From contig CAMCAY010000003.1 in assembly GCA_945872815.1 (NCBI GenBank), positions 33,535 to 97,534 on the forward strand: a DNA stretch of 64,000 nucleotides. Direction: 5' to 3'. Shown here piece by piece: positions 1 to 8,592 of the stretch (position 1 is the first letter of the stretch; every line of letters begins with the position of its first letter). Source of the stretch: Chitinophaga pinensis (GTDB taxonomy: Bacteria > Bacteroidota > Bacteroidia > Chitinophagales > Chitinophagaceae). The notes under the pieces are model-generated. The model did no database searches. It was given only the letters and a program-made list of their open reading frames with translations, and had not been told where the DNA came from. Made by a program: the position numbers and the translations under genes.

Positions 1-1
1 A

Positions 2-421
2 TTGCAAAGAGTGAAAATAAATGCAGATGAGATTCATAGTGATTTGGAGCAAGATAAAAGAGAAGAAGTGTTAAGTATGTTCAGAAGTGGCAGATTGGGG
101 GTATTGGTTGCTACAGATATTTTAAGTAGAGGAATAGATATAGACAATATTGATCTGGTTATTAATTTTGATGTCCCTCATGACGGCGAAGATTACGTTC
201 ATAGAATTGGAAGAACAGCTCGAGCAAAAGCTGATGGCACGGCTTATACTTTGATTAGCCCTAAGGAACAAAGTAAATTCAACGCAATAGAAAGGCTTAT
301 AGGAAATGAAGTGCCAAGAGGTTTGGTTCCCCAGGAATTGGGGCCTACACCGGAGTATAACCCTGCAATTAATTCAAAAAAAACTCCAAAAAAAAGACAC
401 GTCAAGAAAAATCATAGGTAA
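2..421 (+). CDS. DEAD-box RNA helicase, C-terminal part (RhlE-like; 5' end outside window)
   Basis: This is the C-terminal part of an ATP-dependent RNA helicase; the N-terminal RecA-like lobe with Walker A and DEAD motifs lies before the window, so the first codon here is not a start. The visible part is helicase domain 2: VATDILSRGIDID matches motif V and YVHRIGRTARA is motif VI with the arginine finger region. A basic tail follows (KKTPKKRHVKK), a common RNA-binding extension of RhlE-type bacterial helicases that act in ribosome assembly or cold adaptation. It ends about 50 bases before the recG reading frame opens. The family is certain; the subfamily (RhlE rather than another DEAD-box type) is inference. 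Confidence 0.9.
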   Translation: MQRVKINADEIHSDLEQDKREEVLSMFRSGRLGVLVATDILSRGIDIDNIDLVINFDVPHDGEDYVHRIGRTARAKADGTAYTLISPKEQSKFNAIERLIGNEVPRGLVPQELGPTPEYNPAINSKKTPKKRHVKKNHR

Positions 422-450
422 GATTGCTAAAAATATTTTTTTTCCTTAAA

Positions 451-458
451 TATCTTTG
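451..458 (+). promoter_or_regulatory. Candidate -7 box TATCTTTG upstream of recG
   Basis: TATCTTTG matches the Bacteroidota -7 consensus TAnnTTTG. A clear TTTG at the expected -33 distance is missing; the nearest match, ATTG at 423-426, is 24 bases away. If used, transcription would begin near 465, leaving room for a recG start only a few codons further on. Confidence 0.45.
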
Positions 459-472
459 CAAAAATCGGAATT

Positions 473-2584
473 ATTTCAGCATCTAATAATATACTATCTA
501 GCCCCATTGAATATTTAACAGGGGTAAGCGCAATAAGAGGTGATTTGTTGCGAAAGGAAATAAATGTATTCACCTTCAAAGACTTGCTGGAATATTACCC
601 ATTAAGGCATATCGATAAAACAAAAATCGACCCAATTTCTTCACTTCATGCTGATACAGACTTTACGCAAGTTGCGGGTAAATTGATTGATATGCAACTA
701 ATTGGAGAAAAAAGAAGCAGGCGATTAATTGTGCATTTACAGGATAATACGGGAATAGTTGAATTGGTTTGGTTTCAGGGAATTAGTTGGATGGAAAAAA
801 TATTGGTTGTAGGTCATCACTATTTAGCTTATGGAAAACCAAGTTTCTTTATGGGGAAGCCTCAAATGGCTCATCCGGATATAGAAAATCACCACTCACA
901 AAATGCTACGGGTAAATCATATCTTGAACCTATATATCCATCAACAGAAAAATTAAAATCTAAAGGGTTAAATGGCAAGGCCTTTGGCAAATTAACACAG
1001 GAGCTTTTAAAAAAAATCACAGAAAAAGAGCTGCCTGAAAATCTGCCTGAATATATAATTGAGAAATACAAGCTAATCAACCGATATGATGCAATTAGGC
1101 AAATACATTTTCCCGCCTCATTGCAATATTATCAAATGGCTGTGAGAAGATTGAAATTTGAAGAGCTCTTTATGGCTCAATTGAGTATTCAATTGATAAA
1201 ACTAAATAGACAACATTCAAGTAAAGGTTTTGTGTTTGAAAAAGTCGGTACAGTATTTAATGATTTCTATAGTAAATACCTTCCTTTTGAATTGACAAAT
1301 GCGCAAAAAAATGTTCTGAAAGAAATAAGAAAAGATGTGGGAAGTGGTAAACAAATGAACAGACTTTTGCAGGGAGATGTGGGAAGCGGAAAAACAATGG
1401 TAGCGCTATTGAGCATGTTATTAGCAACAGATAACGGTTTTCAAAGCGTATTGATGGCACCAACAGAAATACTTGCTCAGCAACATTTTCAAACAATTGC
1501 TTCTTTAACAAAAGAATTGTCTATTCGGGTAGAAATTTTAACAGGGTCTACCAAATCAAAACAAAGAAAAGTAGTTTTGAAAGGCTGTGAGGAGGGAGAT
1601 GTTTCTATATTAATTGGAACTCATGCAGTTATAGAAGAAAATGTAGTATTTAAAAATTTGGGGTTTGCAGTGGTAGATGAACAACATAAATTTGGTGTTG
1701 CCCAAAGAGCAAAAATTTGGAAGAAAAGCGTATTTCCTCCTCATATTTTAGTAATGACAGCTACCCCCATTCCTCGAACGCTTGCATTAACGTTATACGG
1801 GGATTTGGACTATAGTGTTATAGATGAATTACCACCCGGCAGAAAACCCATTACTACTTTTCATAGAAATGAAAGTGCAAGACCCAAGGTGATGGATTTT
1901 ATCAAAGAAGAATTGTCATTGGGCAGACAGGCCTATGTAATCTATCCATTGATAGAGGAAAGCAGCAAGTTGGATTATGAAAACTTAATGAAAGGGTATG
2001 AAGAAGTGAAATCTTTTTTCCCTGAACCAAAATTTTGGATAAGCATGGTTCATGGAAAGCAGCCTGCAGATCAAAAAGAAACCAACATGCAAAGATTTAT
2101 AAAGCATGACACCCAGATTCTTGTTGGAACTACCGTAATTGAAGTAGGGGTAAATGTTCCCAATGCATCTGTTATGGTCATTGAAAGTGCAGAAAAATTC
2201 GGTCTTTCCCAGTTACATCAACTAAGGGGAAGGGTGGGTAGAGGTGCCGATAAAAGCTATTGTATCTTACTCACAGGACAAAAGTTATCTAAGGAAGCAA
2301 AAGAAAGAATGAATATAATGGTTGAAACAAATGATGGATTTAAAATAGCTGAAAAAGACCTTGAAATCAGGGGTCCAGGAGAAATGGAAGGCACAAGGCA
2401 AAGCGGAGCATTGCTTTTCAAATTGGCTAATATCGTTGAAGATAAAAATATTCTAGAAGCTGCAAGGGGCAGTGTTCTTGAAATTTTGCAAAATGATGTA
2501 GAATTATCATCTGAAAAAAATCTCCCATTAAAATTGTATTTGCAATCGCAGAAAGTTAAAACTCGATGGGGTAAAATCGCCTAA
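473..2584 (+). CDS. recG: ATP-dependent DNA helicase RecG
   Basis: RecG remodels stalled replication forks and Holliday junctions. The wedge/OB region comes first, then a helicase core with Walker A (GDVGSGKTM, about residue 300), VVDEQHKFG in place of the DEAH box, MTATPIPRT as motif III and QLRGRVGRG as motif VI, with a C-terminal TRP-like region. The first ATG/GTG/TTG in frame is TTG 545, but codons before it encode SPIEYLTGV, which matches the conserved RecG N-terminus (PLSSLTGV in E. coli). The frame is open back to a stop at 428. I place the start at ATT 473, giving MSASNNIL; ATA 491 is an alternative and TTG 545 is the conservative choice. The gene ends 10 bases before the FAD oxidase and probably shares its transcript. 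Function is certain; the start is not. Confidence 0.93.
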   Translation: MSASNNILSSPIEYLTGVSAIRGDLLRKEINVFTFKDLLEYYPLRHIDKTKIDPISSLHADTDFTQVAGKLIDMQLIGEKRSRRLIVHLQDNTGIVELVWFQGISWMEKILVVGHHYLAYGKPSFFMGKPQMAHPDIENHHSQNATGKSYLEPIYPSTEKLKSKGLNGKAFGKLTQELLKKITEKELPENLPEYIIEKYKLINRYDAIRQIHFPASLQYYQMAVRRLKFEELFMAQLSIQLIKLNRQHSSKGFVFEKVGTVFNDFYSKYLPFELTNAQKNVLKEIRKDVGSGKQMNRLLQGDVGSGKTMVALLSMLLATDNGFQSVLMAPTEILAQQHFQTIASLTKELSIRVEILTGSTKSKQRKVVLKGCEEGDVSILIGTHAVIEENVVFKNLGFAVVDEQHKFGVAQRAKIWKKSVFPPHILVMTATPIPRTLALTLYGDLDYSVIDELPPGRKPITTFHRNESARPKVMDFIKEELSLGRQAYVIYPLIEESSKLDYENLMKGYEEVKSFFPEPKFWISMVHGKQPADQKETNMQRFIKHDTQILVGTTVIEVGVNVPNASVMVIESAEKFGLSQLHQLRGRVGRGADKSYCILLTGQKLSKEAKERMNIMVETNDGFKIAEKDLEIRGPGEMEGTRQSGALLFKLANIVEDKNILEAARGSVLEILQNDVELSSEKNLPLKLYLQSQKVKTRWGKIA

Positions 2585-2594
2585 TTTTGTAAAC

Positions 2595-4013
2595 ATGATT
2601 CAATCAATGTCATTGTCAATATCGAATTATTTTGAAAATATTCTTGACGAGCTTAAAAATATTTTGGGAAAAGAATTCGTTTTTGTTGATGAAGAGAACA
2701 GAAACAAATATGCTCATGATGAGACGGAAAATCTTCATTTTTTACCAGATATAGTGATAAAACCAATTTCATCGTTGGAGATTAGTGCTGTAATGAAATT
2801 ATGCAATCATTACAAGATACCGGTTACGCCAAGGGGAGCTGGTACTGGGCTATCTGGAGGTGCATTACCCTTGAAAGGAGGAGTATTGATCTCATTTGAG
2901 AGGATGAATAAAATAATAGAAATTGATGAAAGAAATCTTCAGGTAACTACCGAACCAGGAGTAATTACAGAAGTTCTTCAAAATGCTGTGAAAGAAAAAG
3001 GATTATTCTATCCGCCAGATCCCAGTAGCAAAGGGAGTTGTTTTATTGGAGGCAATATTGCTGAAAACAGTGGAGGTCCAAAAGCAGTGAAATATGGTGT
3101 TGTGAAAGATTATGTGCTGAATTTAGAAGTTGTTTTGCCTTCAGGAGAAATAATCTGGACGGGAGCCAATGTTTTGAAAAATGCAACAGGATATAATCTT
3201 ACGCAACTGATGGTAGGTAGCGAAGGCACACTCGGCCTTGTGACAAAAATTGTATTGAAGTTAATTCCCCATCCCAAACATGATTTGTTGATGCTTGTTC
3301 CTTTTAATGATTTGGAAAAAGCAGGAGAGGCTGTTAGTGCTATTTTTAGAGCAGGTTTTGTACCCAGCGCTTTAGAACTTATAGAAATTGACGCATTGAA
3401 AATTGTAAGTCGATATCTTGATAATACAATGATTCCGGTTACAGAAGAAATGGCCGCTCATTTAATCATAGAAGTTGATGGGAATCACTCTGAAACATTA
3501 TTCAATGAAATGGAGGCCATTGCAAATCTCCTTACTGAATATGATTGTGGTGAAGTTTTTTTTGCAGACGATGCTTTTCAAAAAGAAGCATTATGGAAGT
3601 TGAGAAGAAGAGCCGCTGAAGCCGTTAAAATAGATGGATACACCATTGAGGAAGATACCGTTGTTCCAAGAGCAGAACTCCCCAAATTGATCAGAGGGGT
3701 TAAGGAATTAGGAAAAAAGTACAATTTCAATGCAGTTTGTTATGGTCATGCAGGCGATGGCAATTTGCATATCAGAATAAAAAAACCCGGTAGTGTTTAC
3801 AGTCTTAACAATGAAGAAGTAATTCCTGCTTTGAAGGCACTTTTTGTTTTAGTAAAATCGCTCGGAGGAACTATCAGCGCCGAACACGGAATTGGTGTTA
3901 TACAAAAAGAGTTTATGGATATAGTATATACGCCTGTTGAGCTTGAATTGATGCGTGGAATCAAAAAGATTTTCGATCCTAACAATATTTTAAATCCTGG
4001 AAAAATATTTTAA
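2595..4013 (+). CDS. FAD-linked oxidase, GlcD/D-lactate dehydrogenase type
   Basis: This 472-residue flavoprotein oxidises a 2-hydroxy acid such as glycolate or D-lactate. The N-terminal half is a PCMH-type FAD-binding domain with PRGAGTGLSGGALP (about residues 76-89) and GGNIAENSGGPKAVKYG. The C-terminal half is an FAD-oxidase C domain with GHAGDGNLH and SAEHGIG, which carry conserved active-site histidines. Length matches GlcD-like single-subunit enzymes. No GlcE/GlcF partner is adjacent, so the electron acceptor cannot be told. ATG 2607 is an alternative start four codons downstream. It is flanked closely by recG (10 bases) and the outer-membrane protein (2 bases), suggesting one transcript. 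The substrate is inference only. Confidence 0.88.
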   Translation: MIQSMSLSISNYFENILDELKNILGKEFVFVDEENRNKYAHDETENLHFLPDIVIKPISSLEISAVMKLCNHYKIPVTPRGAGTGLSGGALPLKGGVLISFERMNKIIEIDERNLQVTTEPGVITEVLQNAVKEKGLFYPPDPSSKGSCFIGGNIAENSGGPKAVKYGVVKDYVLNLEVVLPSGEIIWTGANVLKNATGYNLTQLMVGSEGTLGLVTKIVLKLIPHPKHDLLMLVPFNDLEKAGEAVSAIFRAGFVPSALELIEIDALKIVSRYLDNTMIPVTEEMAAHLIIEVDGNHSETLFNEMEAIANLLTEYDCGEVFFADDAFQKEALWKLRRRAAEAVKIDGYTIEEDTVVPRAELPKLIRGVKELGKKYNFNAVCYGHAGDGNLHIRIKKPGSVYSLNNEEVIPALKALFVLVKSLGGTISAEHGIGVIQKEFMDIVYTPVELELMRGIKKIFDPNNILNPGKIF

Positions 4014-4015
4014 TT

Positions 4016-4621
4016 ATGAAGTATTTTCTTTTATTGAGTTTCATCTTATTAATTTGTTTGAATTCATTTTCACAAAATGAGGAGATTGGAGAATCATTCT
4101 TTAAAAAAGAAAATTGTTTTACCGGAGGTACCGGAAATTTTTCATTTGGAGATAATATAACTTCTGTAGGAGTTAGTCCTTATTTCGGCTATAGTTTTAA
4201 TAAATTTTTTGACTTGGCTTTTTCATTTGGCATAAATTATATTTCACAGAGAAATGTATACAGCGATGGAGATAAATTGCGTCAAACAGTGTATACTCCA
4301 GCAACATTTATCAGAGTTTTCCCGGCAAAATTTTTGTTTGGACAACTTCAGTATGAATACAATATGATAAAGAATCATTATTTGCCTGGCCTAGGGTCTT
4401 ATTATTCGTCTGAAAAACAATCTTACCAGTCAAAAAGTATTTTATTGGGAGCAGGCATTTCAAATGGAAAAGATTTTCCTGCTCAAAAATCTTACTATTA
4501 TTTTTCCATACTTTGGGATGTAGGAAAAGATGTTCATTCCCCTTATAAAGACAACCTGAACAGAGCCATACCTATTATCAGAGCAGGTTATAATATTGCA
4601 TTGTTTCAGGGCAAGAAATAA
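4016..4621 (+). CDS. Putative outer-membrane beta-barrel protein of unknown function
   Basis: A 201-residue exported protein. The N-terminus has a signal peptide (MKYFLLLSFILLICL, cleavage probably after NSFSQ). The remainder alternates hydrophobic and polar residues, is rich in Tyr, Phe and Gly, and ends in short strands (IPIIRAGYNIALFQG), as expected for a small eight- or ten-strand barrel. I recognise no enzymatic motif. It begins 2 bases after the FAD oxidase stop codon, so it is almost certainly co-transcribed with it. The barrel assignment comes from composition and pattern, not from a recognised family. Confidence 0.6.
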   Translation: MKYFLLLSFILLICLNSFSQNEEIGESFFKKENCFTGGTGNFSFGDNITSVGVSPYFGYSFNKFFDLAFSFGINYISQRNVYSDGDKLRQTVYTPATFIRVFPAKFLFGQLQYEYNMIKNHYLPGLGSYYSSEKQSYQSKSILLGAGISNGKDFPAQKSYYYFSILWDVGKDVHSPYKDNLNRAIPIIRAGYNIALFQGKK

Positions 4622-4699
4622 TTTTATATAATTTTCCCGGCTTTTTACATTTTGTTTCTATTTCCGTGTTAATATTGTTGAAATATTATCCAAACTATT

Positions 4700-6202
4700 A
4701 TGTCCCCCATTTTGCTTTTTTCATTTGTAATAGGTTATTTTATTTTATTGCTTTGCGTTGCTTGGTATACTTCTAGAGGGGCTGACAATGAGTCGTTTTT
4801 TATTGGTAATAAAAAAAGTAACTGGATGTTGGTTGCTTTTGGGATGATTGGAACATCTTTAAGCGGAGTGACTTTTGTAAGCGTACCTGGCGGAGTTGGC
4901 GGAAGTAATTTTTATTATTTTCAAATTGTATTGGGTTATTTGCTCGGCTATTTAGTAATAGCTTTTGTATTATTGCCTCTTTACTATAAGCTTCAATTAA
5001 CGAGTATTTACACCTATCTTGAACAAAGATTCGGAATAAGTGCTCATAAAATCGGAGCTGCATTTTTTATTTTATCAAGAGTAGTGGGAGCTACAGCAAG
5101 ACTTTATCTTGTTATCAATATTCTGCAGATTTTTATCCTTGATCAGTTGGGTGTTCCCTTTATAGTCACCTCATTTGTAATTTTATTGATGATTATGTTG
5201 TACACTTTTGAAGGAGGTGTAAAAACGATTATTTATACAGATACATTACAAACCACCGGCATGTTGTTGGGGTTAGTTGTTTGTATTGTTGCAATCATAA
5301 AAGGGCTTGGAACTGATTTCTCAGGGGCATTGACTATACTGAATGAAAAAGGATATACAAGAATTTTCAACACGGATGTAAAAACTGGTTCATTCTTTAT
5401 GAAACATATTATTGGAGGAATGTTCATTGCTATTGCAATGACCGGACTTGATCAGGAAATGATGCAAAAGAACATAAGTGTCGAAAAACTAAAAGATTCA
5501 CAAAAAAATATCCTTTCATTTTCTATTGTTTTAATGGTCGTTAATTTGATGTTTTTATTTTTAGGCGGCATTTTAAGTCTGTATGCTGCAAAGACAAATT
5601 TGAATGTAGCTCCCGATGACCTGTTTCCCACAATTGTATTGCAAGGGTCATTTCCTTCAGGTATTTCTATTTTATTTATAATTGCTTTGGTTTCGGCTTT
5701 GTTTCCAAGTGTAGATGGTGCAATTACTTCCCTTACTTCTTGTTTTTGTATAGATATCCTGGGAATCAGAAAAACAAGCAACTCTGAAGCTCAAAATAAA
5801 AAAACAAGACTAAAAGTTCATTTTAGTTTTGCTGTATTGTTTTTTTTAATGATTTTATTATTTAAAGCTATCAATGATAAACTGATTATTGATTTTATTT
5901 TAAAGTTTGCAGGAGTGACTTATGGTCCTTTATTGGGATTGTTCTCATTTGGAATATTGACAAAAAGAAGGCTTAATGAAAATTTGATTTCGTTAGTTTG
6001 TATACTTTCTCCTCTAATTACATTGGGTATTGATATTTTGAGTAGCCCTGAGTGGTATGAAAAGAAATTGCATATTCAATTGGGACTTACTGAAATATCA
6101 AAATCTCTTTTTGATGAATATGTCATAGGAAATGAGCTCATACTGATAAATGGCATTTTTACTTTTGTAGGATTGTTAATGATTTCAAAAAAATCTGTGT
6201 AA
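4700..6202 (+). CDS. Sodium:solute symporter (SSS family)
   Basis: A 500-residue inner-membrane transporter with about thirteen hydrophobic helices and the SSS fold. Family features include SRGADNESFFIGNKKSNW after TM1, the glycine/serine-rich TM2 region MIGTSLSGVTFVSVPGGVG (about residues 49-67), and ALFPSVDGAITSLTSCF near residue 335 with small/hydroxyl residues typical of the Na+ sites. It presumably imports an organic solute with Na+; the substrate cannot be read from sequence. It lies 6 bases before the O-methyltransferase ATG, so the pair probably forms a transcription unit. The proline/sugar/vitamin sub-branch is not assigned. Confidence 0.88.
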   Translation: MSPILLFSFVIGYFILLLCVAWYTSRGADNESFFIGNKKSNWMLVAFGMIGTSLSGVTFVSVPGGVGGSNFYYFQIVLGYLLGYLVIAFVLLPLYYKLQLTSIYTYLEQRFGISAHKIGAAFFILSRVVGATARLYLVINILQIFILDQLGVPFIVTSFVILLMIMLYTFEGGVKTIIYTDTLQTTGMLLGLVVCIVAIIKGLGTDFSGALTILNEKGYTRIFNTDVKTGSFFMKHIIGGMFIAIAMTGLDQEMMQKNISVEKLKDSQKNILSFSIVLMVVNLMFLFLGGILSLYAAKTNLNVAPDDLFPTIVLQGSFPSGISILFIIALVSALFPSVDGAITSLTSCFCIDILGIRKTSNSEAQNKKTRLKVHFSFAVLFFLMILLFKAINDKLIIDFILKFAGVTYGPLLGLFSFGILTKRRLNENLISLVCILSPLITLGIDILSSPEWYEKKLHIQLGLTEISKSLFDEYVIGNELILINGIFTFVGLLMISKKSV

Positions 6203-6208
6203 CATTTT

Positions 6209-6847
6209 ATGGATATTCTCAATCCTAATGCAGCATCCTATTCCCTGTTTCATTCTTCTGAAACAGACCATTTACTGCAGTTGATTGAAACTGAAACCTT
6301 GCAAAATCATGCTCATTCTCACATGCTTAGTGGCAGTGTCCAGGGGAAGTTTCTGGAAATGATTTGCAGAATGATCCATCCTTTCAATGTACTTGAAATA
6401 GGTACTTTTACAGGGTATAGCGCCATTTGTTTGTCAAAAGGTCTACAGGAAGGTGGCAAGGTTCACACTATCGAAATCAGAGAAGCTGATGCCCTGAAAG
6501 CTGTCTCCTATTATGAACAGGCTGGTTTGGAAAATAAAATTTGCCAGCATATTGGTTGTGCAAAGGATATTCTCACTAAACTTCAGGAAAAATGGGACCT
6601 TGTATTCATTGATGCAGACAAGGTTAGTTATATTGATTATTACGAGTTAACTTTGCCTAATATTAAAAGTGGTGGTTGGATGCTTGCAGACAATGTGTTG
6701 TTTCATGGGCAAGTTTTTGAAGAGCAAATCAAGGGTAAGAATGCCCTGGCGATGGAAGCTTTTAATAAGCATGTATTGGCCGACAATCGGGTAGAACAAG
6801 TTTTGCTGACAATCAGAGATGGAATAACTTTAATCAGAAAATTATAG
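6209..6847 (+). CDS. Class I SAM-dependent O-methyltransferase (caffeoyl-CoA OMT type)
   Basis: A 212-residue soluble methyltransferase. The SAM-binding glycine motif is VLEIGTFTGYSAICL (about residues 69-83), followed by the acidic residue region VHTIEIRE. The metal-binding, family-specific FIDADKVSYIDYY segment contains Asp residues that chelate the divalent metal in catechol-type enzymes, and GGWMLADNVLFHG is the next conserved block. These define the methyltransferase_3 (CCoAOMT-like) family, which methylates catechol-like hydroxyls. The true substrate in Bacteroidota is unknown. It starts 6 bases after the symporter, and the glucosaminidase follows 20 bases later. Confidence 0.87.
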   Translation: MDILNPNAASYSLFHSSETDHLLQLIETETLQNHAHSHMLSGSVQGKFLEMICRMIHPFNVLEIGTFTGYSAICLSKGLQEGGKVHTIEIREADALKAVSYYEQAGLENKICQHIGCAKDILTKLQEKWDLVFIDADKVSYIDYYELTLPNIKSGGWMLADNVLFHGQVFEEQIKGKNALAMEAFNKHVLADNRVEQVLLTIRDGITLIRKL

Positions 6848-6867
6848 TTTGTCTCAAAAAATAAGTC

Positions 6868-7998
6868 ATGAATATGAACTGTATAAAATTATTATTCATT
6901 TTTTTATTTTCAACAGTAACTTCAATTGCACAGAAAATAACTGTTCAGCAATATTTAGACAAATACAGAGAAATTGCTGTAAGTGAAATGATAAGAAGCG
7001 GAGTTCCTGCTGATATCACATTGGCTCAGGGTGTTCTTGAAACTGAAAATGGAAACAGCGATCTTGTTAAAAGATCCAATAATCATTTTGGTATAAAATG
7101 CAAGGAAACATGGACGGGTGAAAGGGTTTATCATGATGATGATGAAAAAGGTGAGTGTTTCAGAAAATATGATAATGCAGAAGAAAGTTACAGAGATCAC
7201 AGTGATTTTTTAAAAAACAGACCCAATTACACAGCTCTGTTTAAATTAAATCCGACAGATTACAAAGCATGGGCTTATGGTCTTAAAAAAGCCGGTTATG
7301 CAACTAACCCAAATTACCCAAAAATTTTAATAAAAACCATTGAAGATTTTAATTTAAATCAACTTTCAATTGATGTTGTGAAGTCGGATAATTTATTTCA
7401 GGATACTGTTAATAATAAAAAACAAAATACTGCGTCCATAGTTGAAAAATCAATTCAAAAATTCAACGGGATATTTAAAAGTAAAAATCCTTCTCTATCG
7501 AAATTCAATGGGCTAAATGCATACTATGCAGAAGCAGGGGTGTCGATGTTGGCAATAGCATCCAACTTTGACATACCGCTCAGTGATTTATTGGAATTCA
7601 ATGATTTTCAAACAGATGGTTTATTGCAGGAAAAACAATGGATTTTTTTAGAAAAGAAACCAAAGGAATCAAAAAGAGATTATTATGTGACTACTGCTTA
7701 CGAAGGCATCCATGGTATTGCCCAGCTAAATGCTGTTCAGATGAATACTCTTATAGAGTTAAATGGCCTTAATCTGTTGTCTGTAGTAAAACCCAATACG
7801 TATATAAAACTAAAGACCAATGCAGAAATACCCCAAACCATTAACGGACAAAACTCTACAAAGCATCAAGTAAAATCCAAAGAAGGTCTTTATTCTATTT
7901 CTAAAAAATATAACGTAAGTGTTGAGCAGATAAAAAAATGGAATAATCTTCAATCAGAAGAATTAACAATAGGTCAAGAATTAATAATTTCCAAATAA
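6868..7998 (+). CDS. Exported glucosaminidase with LysM domains
   Basis: A secreted peptidoglycan hydrolase of 376 residues. A signal peptide covers about residues 1-22 (ends TSIAQ). The glucosaminidase domain follows (about 35-165) with AQGVLETENGNSDL carrying the likely catalytic Glu, NNHFGIKC, and YDNAEESYRDHSDFL, typical of FlgJ/LytD-like N-acetylglucosaminidases. The C-terminal half has LysM-like units; the last is clearest (KEGLYSISKKYNVSVEQIKKWNNL, as LysM within about residues 330-376), with weaker ones around 225 and 275. It is expected to act on peptidoglycan in the periplasm. It lies close to the methyltransferase and 8 bases before hpt. The hydrolase class is well supported; its physiological role is not. 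Confidence 0.87.
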   Translation: MNMNCIKLLFIFLFSTVTSIAQKITVQQYLDKYREIAVSEMIRSGVPADITLAQGVLETENGNSDLVKRSNNHFGIKCKETWTGERVYHDDDEKGECFRKYDNAEESYRDHSDFLKNRPNYTALFKLNPTDYKAWAYGLKKAGYATNPNYPKILIKTIEDFNLNQLSIDVVKSDNLFQDTVNNKKQNTASIVEKSIQKFNGIFKSKNPSLSKFNGLNAYYAEAGVSMLAIASNFDIPLSDLLEFNDFQTDGLLQEKQWIFLEKKPKESKRDYYVTTAYEGIHGIAQLNAVQMNTLIELNGLNLLSVVKPNTYIKLKTNAEIPQTINGQNSTKHQVKSKEGLYSISKKYNVSVEQIKKWNNLQSEELTIGQELIISK

Positions 7999-8006
7999 AA
8001 GTGCAT

Positions 8007-8543
8007 ATGTCTATTATTCAAGTTCGTGATAAAAAGTTTAAAATTTATATTCCAGAAAATGAAATTCAGGAACAAGTTAAACGTATTGGTAAGGAGATAA
8101 ACAGAGATTATGAAGGTAAATGTCCCCTTTTCATAGTTATTTTGAATGGCTCCTTTATGTTTGCAGCTGATTTGTTTAAAGAGTTTACAATAGACGCAGA
8201 GGTTTCTTTTGTTAAACTAGCATCTTATCAAGGAACAAAAAGTACAGGTCAGGTTGTTACCCTAATTGGTTTGGATCAGAATATCGCAGGAAGAGACGTT
8301 GTAATCATTGAAGATATTGTAGATACAGGAAAAACGATGCAGGAATTTTTACCTAGTTTAAATAATCTTTCACCCGCATCGGTTAAAATTGCAACACTGC
8401 TTCATAAGCCGGATGCTTTGGAATACCCAATTAAATTGGATTATATAGGATTCAATGTGCCAAATAAATTTTTATTGGGTTATGGCCTGGATTATGATGG
8501 AATAGCAAGAAATCTAAAAGAGATTTATCAGTTAACTGATTAA
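8007..8543 (+). CDS. hpt: Hypoxanthine phosphoribosyltransferase
   Basis: Purine salvage enzyme converting hypoxanthine (and probably guanine) plus PRPP to IMP/GMP. The hallmark PRPP motif VVIIEDIVDTGKTM lies near residues 97-110. FIVILNGSFMFAADL is the N-terminal hood region, and KFLLGYGLDYDGIARNL is the typical C-terminal loop. At 178 residues the length is normal. I chose ATG 8007 (MSIIQVRDKKF); GTG 8001 two codons earlier is possible but gives only MHM in front. The gene follows the glucosaminidase by 8 bases. Confidence 0.95.
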   Translation: MSIIQVRDKKFKIYIPENEIQEQVKRIGKEINRDYEGKCPLFIVILNGSFMFAADLFKEFTIDAEVSFVKLASYQGTKSTGQVVTLIGLDQNIAGRDVVIIEDIVDTGKTMQEFLPSLNNLSPASVKIATLLHKPDALEYPIKLDYIGFNVPNKFLLGYGLDYDGIARNLKEIYQLTD

Positions 8544-8592
8544 AATAACTAACGGTAATGGATATTCGTAAATTAATTACTTGGAATATCTG

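Noticed and set aside
5452-5781. 109-codon minus-strand frame inside the symporter gene
   Set aside because: Antisense to a well-supported transporter; no domain, signal peptide or promoter.
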